64,000 nucleotides of DNA, taken from NCBI GenBank assembly GCA_035547755.1, contig DASZUG010000061.1, positions 135,258-199,257 of the forward strand. Reading direction: 5' to 3'. The first letter of the stretch is position 1. The number at the start of each line of letters is the position of its first letter. The notes below the pieces were generated by a model that was not told the DNA's origin, made no database searches, and was given only the letters and a program-made list of their open reading frames with translations. Origin of the DNA: Mesorhizobium_L sp035547755 (lineage in GTDB: Bacteria; Pseudomonadota; Alphaproteobacteria; Rhizobiales; Rhizobiaceae). Positions 58,052-64,000 of the stretch are shown in pieces. The position numbers were made by a program, and so were the translations under genes.

Positions 58052-60376
58052 ATGTCGAAGAAATTCAAAGGCGTCATAAAGCTCGATGTCCGGGATTCGA
58101 AGCCCGATTGGGATCCGTACCTTCCGCCCCGCGCACCGAAAGGCGCGCCGAACGTGCTGATCATCCTCTATGACGACACAGGCCAGGCGGCATGGTCGCC
58201 CTATGGAGGCGCCATCAACATGCCGACCATGCAGAAGCTCGCGGATAACGGCCTCACCTATTCGCAATGGCACACTACGGCGCTGTGTTCGCCGACGCGC
58301 TCCACCTTCCTTACCGGCCGCAACCACCATCTGAACGGCATGTCATGCATAACGGAGGGCGCGCAGGGCTTCCCCGGATGGAGCGGCCGCGTTCCGGAAG
58401 AATGCATGTCAATCGGCCATATGTTGCAAGGAGCGGGCTGGAGCACGTTCTGGCTCGGCAAGGAGCATAATGTGCCGGAGCAGGACATCTGCTCGGGCGG
58501 CACCAAGTCGGAATGGCCGGTCCAGAAAGGCTTCGACCGCTTCTACGGCTTCATCGGCGGCGAAACCAATCAATGGTATCCAGATCTCGTAGAGGATAAC
58601 AAGTTCATCGATCAGCCTTATGGCCCGGAAGAAGGGTATCACCTGTCGAAGGACTTGGTCGATCAGGCGATGCAGATGATCCGCGATCAGAAGGCCAGCA
58701 ATCCTTCCAAACCCTGGTTCATGTGGCTCTGCCCTGGCGCCAACCACGCCCCGCACCATGCTCCGAAGGAATATATCGACAAGTACAAGGGCAAATTCGA
58801 CAAAGGCTATGAGGCCTATCGTGAATGGGTCCTGCCGCGGATGATCGAAAAAGGCATTCTGCCAAAAGGTACCGCGCTTACCCCTTTCAACCCACTCCCC
58901 GAGGAGGTGGCCAATCCGGGCGACGCCGTGCGGCCGTGGGATGAGCTGAATGCCGACGAGAAAAAGCTGTTCGCGCGTATGGCCGAAGTCTATGCCGGTT
59001 TCTCTGAATACACCGATGTCCAGATCGGGCGTCTGATCGACTATCTGGAAAGTAGCGGCCAGCTCGATAACACGATCGTGTTCTATTGTTCGGATAACGG
59101 CGCTTCCGGCGAAGGCAGCCCGAACGGCTCGGTAAACGAGAACAAGTTCTTCAATAACTATCCGGATGAGCTTTCCGAGAACCTGAAATATCTCGACGTT
59201 CTCGGCGGCCCGGAAACCTACAACCACTATCCGACCGGATGGGCGGCCGCGTTCTCCACGCCCTATCAGATGTTCAAGCGCTATTCGGAATATGCCGGCG
59301 GCACCTGCTGTCCGCTGGTCATCTCCTGGCCCAAAGGCATCAAGGCGAAGGGCGAGGTGCGCAATCAATACCACCACTCGACCGACATCGTGCCGACGAT
59401 CCTCGATGTCTGCGGCGTCGAGATGCCGAAGACCTTCCGCGGCGCCGAGCAGTGGCCGCTCTCCGGCGTGTCGATGCGTTATTCGTTCGAGGCCAAGCCC
59501 GACGCCCCGACCAAGAAGAAGCGTCAGTACTACGCCATGCTCGGCACGCGCGGCATGTGGGAAGACGGCTGGAAGGCTGCCGCCCTTCACGCGCCGCTGA
59601 CGAGCAAGGGACACTTCGACAAGGACGAGTGGGAACTCTACCACACGGACGTCGACCGTTCGGAATCCAGGAACGTCGCCAAGGAACACCCCGAAAAGCT
59701 GAAGGCGTTGATCAAGGCATGGGATGAGGAAGCGAAGAAGAATCTCGTTCTTCCACTCGACGATCGCAGCGCGGCCGAACTTCTAGGTGTCGAACGCCCA
59801 AGCGAAGAAGGGCCTCGCGAACGATATATCTACTACCCCGGCACCTCGCCGGTTCCGGAAGGCGTTGCCGTCAATGTGCGCGGCCGGAACTACAAGATCA
59901 TCGCGGACGTGGAGATCGGCGACAAGTGCGAGGGTGTGATCTTTGCCCACGGCTCGCGCTTCGGCGGCCACAGCTTGTTCATCAAAAATATGAAGCTCTA
60001 CTACGTCTATAACTTCCTCGGCATCAAGCCCGAGCAGAAGTTCGTGTCGAAGGCGCTCAAGCCGGGCAAGTATACGCTCGGCATGGAGTTCATCCGCGAC
60101 AAGGCGGGGCCGCATGGCGAATCGCTCGGCAAGACAACGCTTTACGTCAACGATGAGATCGTAGCCCAGGGCGACATGAAGACCCAGCTCGGCAAATTCA
60201 CTTTGTCGGGCGACGGTCTCTGCATCGGCCGCGATAGCGGCGACGCGGTGAGCGAGGAGTACAAGTCGCCTGGCACGTTCAAGAACGGCGCCATCAAGGC
60301 CGTCGGCGTTACCGTCGAGAAGGCCCAGTACCTCGATCTCGAGAAGCTGGCGGCGGCGGCCATGGCGGTCGACTGA
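58052..60376 (+). CDS. Cys-type arylsulfatase
   Basis: 774 residues from ATG 58052 (AGGAGCTGG upstream). Type I sulfatase fold: PNVLIILYDDTGQAAWSPYGG (metal Asp41/42), active-site TALCSPTRSTFLTGRN with Cys79 to be turned into formylglycine (CxPxR), then GKEHNVPE, WFMWLCPGANHAPHH, VFYCSDNGASGEGSPNG (metal Asp-Asn) and a long C-terminal domain (~560-760) of beta-sandwich character. No signal peptide, so cytosolic unless exported another way. Longer than the ~530-residue Pseudomonas AtsA. Releases sulfate from sulfate esters, probably for sulfur scavenging. FGE partner encoded divergently. Confidence 0.92.
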   Translation: MSKKFKGVIKLDVRDSKPDWDPYLPPRAPKGAPNVLIILYDDTGQAAWSPYGGAINMPTMQKLADNGLTYSQWHTTALCSPTRSTFLTGRNHHLNGMSCITEGAQGFPGWSGRVPEECMSIGHMLQGAGWSTFWLGKEHNVPEQDICSGGTKSEWPVQKGFDRFYGFIGGETNQWYPDLVEDNKFIDQPYGPEEGYHLSKDLVDQAMQMIRDQKASNPSKPWFMWLCPGANHAPHHAPKEYIDKYKGKFDKGYEAYREWVLPRMIEKGILPKGTALTPFNPLPEEVANPGDAVRPWDELNADEKKLFARMAEVYAGFSEYTDVQIGRLIDYLESSGQLDNTIVFYCSDNGASGEGSPNGSVNENKFFNNYPDELSENLKYLDVLGGPETYNHYPTGWAAAFSTPYQMFKRYSEYAGGTCCPLVISWPKGIKAKGEVRNQYHHSTDIVPTILDVCGVEMPKTFRGAEQWPLSGVSMRYSFEAKPDAPTKKKRQYYAMLGTRGMWEDGWKAAALHAPLTSKGHFDKDEWELYHTDVDRSESRNVAKEHPEKLKALIKAWDEEAKKNLVLPLDDRSAAELLGVERPSEEGPRERYIYYPGTSPVPEGVAVNVRGRNYKIIADVEIGDKCEGVIFAHGSRFGGHSLFIKNMKLYYVYNFLGIKPEQKFVSKALKPGKYTLGMEFIRDKAGPHGESLGKTTLYVNDEIVAQGDMKTQLGKFTLSGDGLCIGRDSGDAVSEEYKSPGTFKNGAIKAVGVTVEKAQYLDLEKLAAAAMAVD

Positions 60377-60392
60377 TCGCATCGACATCCAT

Positions 60393-60422
60393 CATTGCCG
60401 GCCGGATCTCCGGCCGGCAATG
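60393..60422 (+). terminator. Stem-loop after the arylsulfatase gene
   Basis: Perfect 13-base arms CATTGCCGGCCGG / CCGGCCGGCAATG with four-base loop ATCT, 16 bases past the stop. Very stable; no T tract follows. Confidence 0.65.
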
Positions 60423-60653
60423 AATGGCAAATGCGCGCTCACGTTGGAGCTTGGGGCAATTGTTCAGCCTCACAGTGCGCATAAGGTGCGTAGGAAGAGA
60501 TATAGCCGCATGGTCCGGCGATTGTGCCGGACCGATAGAGCTACGGTCATGCGGGATAAGCCACCGCACGAACTAGCCAAGCCAGTCCAACTGTTACCCC
60601 AGTCTCATTTACCCGCGATAAGGCTATTCGGCCCGCACAACGGAGGAATTCAA

Positions 60654-61196
60654 ATGCAAAACTTTACCGCATTTGTTGTGGCAATGTCAGCAGCGCTCTC
60701 TTCGGCGACAACAGTTTACGCACAAAGTAATCCCCTTCCCAAGGCTAGCGACGTGCTTGTCAAATATGGAGAAGTTCAGGGTTGGACAGTTTATGCAAAT
60801 AAAACACGGGGAGATTGCTTGATTGTGCGCTCATTCGGCCCCGGTTCTGTTCAGATGGGCGTTACCGCAGACCAAACAGTCGGGTATCTTGGCGTGTTCA
60901 CGAAACTGGACATCGGCCTTAAGACTGGAACCAAGTCGGAGATCTTCGTCGATATCGATGGTCATCTCTATAACGGCGTGGCGACCACCACGAGCGGGCG
61001 GCTTAGCGGGCAACCTAAAGAGGGATTATCGGGCGGCTACATCTTGACAGACAATCCGGCTTTCAAACGTGACGTGGCAAAGAAATACACGATGATCGTA
61101 TTTCCGCGAACCAAGGGCGCCTTTACCGTCGATCTGAAGGGGACATACAAAGCAATGGCGATGGGCCGCAGGTGCCTCGCCAAGTCCAAAATGTAA
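60654..61196 (+). CDS. Secreted protein of unknown function
   Basis: 180 residues from ATG 60654 (GGAGGAATTCAA upstream). Signal peptide QNFTAFVVAMSAALSSATTVYAQ. Mature part ~157 residues: GEVQGWTVYANKTRGDCLIVRSFGPGSVQMGV...YLGVFTKLDIGLKTGTKSEIFVDIDGHLYNGVATTT, mostly beta-strands, with two cysteines likely to pair (in GDCLIV and near the C-terminal RRCLAK). The W-x-V-x-x-x...C start is reminiscent of the invasion-associated IalB group, but I cannot confirm membership. Periplasmic or released. The codon choice is slightly less GC-rich than its neighbours. Stand-alone. Confidence 0.75.
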   Translation: MQNFTAFVVAMSAALSSATTVYAQSNPLPKASDVLVKYGEVQGWTVYANKTRGDCLIVRSFGPGSVQMGVTADQTVGYLGVFTKLDIGLKTGTKSEIFVDIDGHLYNGVATTTSGRLSGQPKEGLSGGYILTDNPAFKRDVAKKYTMIVFPRTKGAFTVDLKGTYKAMAMGRRCLAKSKM

Positions 61197-61360
61197 ATCG
61201 TTAAGCTGCAAGGACCGTCGATTTCGCTTCTCTTGACCGCTCGCCTGAAATGTTTTCGTTTTGAGGCCAGGCTCTTGTCCGAAGAGGAGATCGACGATGG
61301 AGCGCAGCCGGTTTTCCAGCGAATAGATCTTGCAGGCCTTCACAAGGTAAATCGTCTTTT

Positions 61361-63331
61361 ATGACGGAAGCTTTCAAGCGCGACCGGAAGTGGTACTCCG
61401 CCCTTTCGTCGCGCGCGGCGATGGTCAGCCCAAGGCAAGGACGTTCCGCTATGTTCTTGCCCGATGCCGACCGTATCGCTCGAAAGCCGCCCGTGGACAA
61501 CTTTCCCGCTCTCTGCCCGCCAGCCATTCCGCCCTTCCCTGTCGTGCTCGGTCGTGTGGCCGCCTTGATGGGCGCCGGCGACTACGACAGGGCGATTACG
61601 ATGCTTCTCGCGGAGAGCGAGCGGGTGCGCCGCGACGCCGTGGCGTGCCACACGCTGGCGCTTCTGCTGGTTCAGGCCGACAGAGGACGCGAGGCGATTC
61701 CCTGGTTCGAGGCGGCGCTCGCTTTCAAGCCCGAAAACGCCGCGGCGGTGACTGGCCTGGCCATGGCCTTTCACGCGGCGGGCGATTTAGAGCGAGCCAC
61801 GCTTTCATATGAAAAAGCCCTGGCGCTTGATCCCGGCGATGCCGCGACCTGGTACCATCAAGGCATCGTGCAGGCCGAGCTTGGCCTGCGGGAGGCAGCG
61901 CTGGCAAGCCTCGACAGGGCTATAGCGCTGAAAAGCGATTACGGCCCGGCCTTCGCAAGGCGCGCCGGCGTGCTCGAATCGCTCGGGAATATATCCGAGG
62001 CGATCGATGCGGCGGTCCGTTACTGCCAGCTTGCCCCGGACGCGGCTTCATCCTGGGCCTTGCTCGGCGACCTTCTCCAGAAGAGCGGCCATTTCGATCA
62101 AGCCGTCGCGGCTTATGACCGCGGCTTGTCGCTTTCGCCATCGGACTTTCCCTGCCTCTGCAACAAGGCGCACGCCTTGAGGGAGACCGGGCGCGCTGCT
62201 GAGGCTTTGCAATGCGCCGAAGCAGCCCTGAAGCTCGATCCCGACGATCGCGGCTTGTTGCTGACTTGCGGCTATGCCGAACTTGACCTCGGCAATGCCG
62301 GCGCGGCGCGCCAACGCTTTCTCGCCGTCGCGGAAAAAGGTGTCGCAAAGAGCTACCCTTCTACAAAGCGGCCTCCCGTCTTCCGGGCGCTCATGCTCTT
62401 CTCGCCTCTCGGCGGCAACACTCCTTATGAGGACCTGATCAAGGGGTCTGAATTTGAGGCCGATCTTCTCATCGTCATACCGGATTATCGCTATGAGAGC
62501 CCACGCGATCTGACGGCGAAGATTGACGTGGTCATTAATCTGGTTTCCGAACCCGACAGCGGGCGCGGAGCGATTATGGCCGCGGCCGATTTCGTAAATT
62601 CACAGCAAAGACCGGTGATCAATTCTCCGGAGTTGATCCTCGGCACGAACAGGGAAGCAGTTGCGCGGCGCCTTGCCGGGATTGCGGACACGGTGGTGCC
62701 GATGACAATCCGGATCGGCGCCGGTGAAGTGCAGCGAAGCTTCCGGACCGAAGAGACGTTGGATAGGCCCCTGATCGTCCGGCATGCCGGCACGCATGGC
62801 GGCGAGATGATGGAACTAGCCTCCGAACCGGAAGCGCTTGTCCGGTTCGCCGCGGAAGCGGAGGACCACCCGCTCTATCTCACCGATTTCGTGGATTACC
62901 GCTCAGGCGACGGTCGCTTCCGCAAATACCGCTTCATCTTCGTCGGCGAGGAGATCCTCCCCTATCATCTGGCGATCGGCGATGGGTGGAAGGTACACCA
63001 TGCATCCACCCGGATGCGGGAGATCGAGTGGATGCGGAATGAAGAGAAGGCTTTTCTGGAGGATCCGCAGAGGGTTTTCGGCTGGAAGGGGATGGCTGCC
63101 CTCGAGGAGGTTCGCCGCCGCATCGGCCTCGACTATTTCGGCATCGACTGTTCCCTCGACCGGGATGGCAACGTCGTGATCTTCGAGGTCAACGCCTCGA
63201 TGCTGATCCATCTGCGCAACACAGGCTTCGACTACAAAACGCCACACGTCATGCGGATCAAAGCCGCATTCGAGCGGCTGTTGGAAGAGCGAGTAAACGC
63301 AAGCAACGCACTTCAGGCGACGGCCAACTGA
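61361..63331 (+). CDS. TPR repeat protein fused to ATP-grasp-like domain
   Basis: 656 residues. N-terminal ~30-340: about seven tetratricopeptide repeats (WFEAALAFKPENAAAVTGLAMAFHAAGDLERATLSYEKALALDPGDAATWYHQGIVQAELG...). C-terminal ~350-640: an ATP-grasp-like domain with IRHAGTHGGEMMELA-type glycine loop (RPLIVRHAGTHGG), FRKYRFIFVGEEILPYHLAIGDGWKVHH, and RIGLDYFGIDCSLDRDGNVVIFEVNASM, matching the metal-binding D-x-x-x-E-V-N end of ATP-grasp enzymes. ATP-grasp enzymes join a carboxylate to an amine or thiol, and TPRs usually hold a partner protein. Substrate unknown; no precursor peptide recognised. Start uncertain: ATG 61361 or ATG 61451. Confidence 0.82.
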   Translation: MTEAFKRDRKWYSALSSRAAMVSPRQGRSAMFLPDADRIARKPPVDNFPALCPPAIPPFPVVLGRVAALMGAGDYDRAITMLLAESERVRRDAVACHTLALLLVQADRGREAIPWFEAALAFKPENAAAVTGLAMAFHAAGDLERATLSYEKALALDPGDAATWYHQGIVQAELGLREAALASLDRAIALKSDYGPAFARRAGVLESLGNISEAIDAAVRYCQLAPDAASSWALLGDLLQKSGHFDQAVAAYDRGLSLSPSDFPCLCNKAHALRETGRAAEALQCAEAALKLDPDDRGLLLTCGYAELDLGNAGAARQRFLAVAEKGVAKSYPSTKRPPVFRALMLFSPLGGNTPYEDLIKGSEFEADLLIVIPDYRYESPRDLTAKIDVVINLVSEPDSGRGAIMAAADFVNSQQRPVINSPELILGTNREAVARRLAGIADTVVPMTIRIGAGEVQRSFRTEETLDRPLIVRHAGTHGGEMMELASEPEALVRFAAEAEDHPLYLTDFVDYRSGDGRFRKYRFIFVGEEILPYHLAIGDGWKVHHASTRMREIEWMRNEEKAFLEDPQRVFGWKGMAALEEVRRRIGLDYFGIDCSLDRDGNVVIFEVNASMLIHLRNTGFDYKTPHVMRIKAAFERLLEERVNASNALQATAN

Positions 63332-63354
63332 CCAGCAGGCCAGAAAACAATAGT

Positions 63355-63620
63355 CTAAGCGGCCGCCTTCTTGAGACGGCCATTGCGGCCCATCTCTCGA
63401 TGGAGGTTGATTGCATCGACGTCAAAACCGTTCGGCCATGTCGGCGCGCCGAGCGAAATGAAAACTCGAGCGAATAATACGGGATCACGAAGCGGCTCCA
63501 CCATGGGGCCACCTTCTGCGATCATGCCGGAAAGATCCTCAATTCCCTCGCAGCCATCGGAAAACCGCAGCCATCCAGCGGTTTCACCGATGTTACGTCG
63601 ACATCTCGATCATTCTTCAT
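63355..63620 (-). pseudogene. DUF2442 gene, frameshifted
   Basis: Starts ATG 63620 (MKNDRDVDVTSVKPLDGC) then the frame fails. The rest of the family continues one frame over: FSDGCEGIEDLSGMIAEGGPMVEPL and RDPVLFARVFISLGAPTWPNGFDVDAINLHRE to a stop at 63355. The usual YRL-LR segment between PLDG and FSDG is missing, so a small deletion (not a multiple of three) caused the shift. DUF2442 proteins often pair with DUF4160 in toxin-antitoxin-like units; the partner lies directly upstream. Confidence 0.78.
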
Positions 63621-63872
63621 CCGCTCCGCGAATGGTTTCGAAGGGCTGCTTTGTTCTGCCTTTTTCCCGATTCCCCATCTATCCTTCCGGTGGTGAAGCG
63701 CCCAATTGCGCGATATCCGCGAGGCTCCCGGCGGCATAGTACCGCCGAGAAGATCACCTTTATCGATCCCGATTATAGCTCTTTGGCCCTGATAGAAGGC
63801 ACGGAAATGCGGCGCGCGTGATCGTTCCAGTACATTTGAACGATGATGCCGAAGAAGACCTAGAGCGTCGGA
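63610..63872 (-). pseudogene. DUF4160 gene, multiply frameshifted
   Basis: Pieces of one DUF4160 protein in different frames: VFFGIIVQMYWNDHA (just below 63870), then RAPHFRAFYQGQRAIIGIDKGDLLGG..PP.ASR.SRNWALHHRK in a second frame, then the end FETIRGADEE and a stop at 63610 in a third. The NDHAPPHFHAFYQG family core is broken by a one-base loss at NDHA. No start codon survives. Its stop would have overlapped the DUF2442 start by 11 bases. Confidence 0.75.
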
Positions 63873-63945
63873 CGCTCGGGTTGAATCGTGAAGGATTCCG
63901 CTGATGTTGGTTTTGTGATTCACTTCCTTATGGAGGTGATTTGCG

Positions 63946-64000
63946 ATGCCCAAACCCTATTCGCTGGATCTGCGTGAACGCGTAGTGCGGTTTGTCGAAG
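63946..64000 (+). CDS. IS630-family transposase, N-terminal end (runs off the window)
   Basis: ATG 63946 with GGAGGTGATTTGCG upstream; 18 codons visible, MPKPYSLDLRERVVRFVE, the typical helix-turn-helix start of IS630-type transposases. The left inverted repeat must lie in ~63880-63945, but I cannot define it without the right end. Beside the decayed DUF4160-DUF2442 pair. Confidence 0.85.
   Translation, partial: MPKPYSLDLRERVVRFVE

Noticed and set aside
1..64000. CRISPR arrays, rRNA genes, riboswitches
   Set aside because: No regularly spaced direct repeats of 25-40 bases, no rRNA-like sequence and no recognisable riboswitch core were seen. The only strong tandem repeats are the coding repeats described.

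Overview
The window is GC-rich chromosomal DNA that looks like a member of the Hyphomicrobiales (Rhizobiales). The main support is a succinoglycan-type exo cluster whose proteins read like Sinorhizobium ExoY, ExoM, ExoA, ExoQ, ExoF and ExoK, together with a RIME-like intergenic repeat and common rhizobial families (HlyU, YjbQ, DUF1622, DUF2442). Species cannot be named from sequence reading alone.

Layout. 1-891: 3' end of an RND efflux pump gene. 919-18125: exopolysaccharide locus. The leftward arm holds exoX, a GT2, a small coiled-coil protein, exoL-exoA-exoM-exoO-exoP, a GT4, a Wzx-type flippase and a pyruvyl transferase. The rightward arm holds exoY, exoF and exoQ. A PPP-type phosphatase gene is embedded in the locus. 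18140-22721: iron-type ABC importer (ATPase, fused permease, binding protein). 22907-31344: Nudix protein, Kef-type antiporter with Usp-like tail, YjbQ, HlyU, FKBP, cupin and Usp pair, ExoK-like GH16 glycanase, YcgN, SIMPL protein. 31460-31535: tRNA with CAT anticodon, probably Ile2. 31805-36671: two small proteins, a HAD phosphatase, a DUF202 protein with a ten-copy heptad array, and a secreted alpha/beta hydrolase preceded by three copies of one palindromic operator-like site.

37315-54281 is the most striking region. A tightly packed operon encodes a TolC-family outer-membrane lipoprotein, a periplasmic HlyD adaptor, a GAF-like/HlyD fusion, and a membrane-embedded M50 (site-2-protease-like) peptidase fused to a HlyD domain. 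It ends in a 3425-residue protein built from about 19 DUF11/isopeptide-like modules. That protein starts with a LEPR-XLL-like motif (LEDRLLLNA) instead of a signal peptide and has no RTX repeats. No ABC ATPase is encoded nearby. I infer a type-I-like export route for a giant surface adhesin in which the M50-HlyD protein replaces the ABC exporter.

54433-61196: DUF1622 protein, SBF-family transporter, a second DUF202 protein, a formylglycine-generating enzyme and, divergently, a Cys-type arylsulfatase that it probably activates, plus a small secreted unknown. A remnant of a HAD phosphatase lies between the two sulfatase genes. It resembles the intact HAD gene at 32.8 kb, so the DUF202 + HAD pairing occurs twice. 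61361-63331: TPR/ATP-grasp fusion. 63355-64000: a frameshifted DUF4160-DUF2442 pair beside the 5' end of an IS630-type transposase gene.

How the parts fit: the exo genes would build, flip, polymerise and export an acidic, probably pyruvylated, heteropolysaccharide. ExoK would trim it, and ExoX would dampen ExoY. The giant protein would add a proteinaceous surface layer. Together the region points to a surface and biofilm lifestyle.
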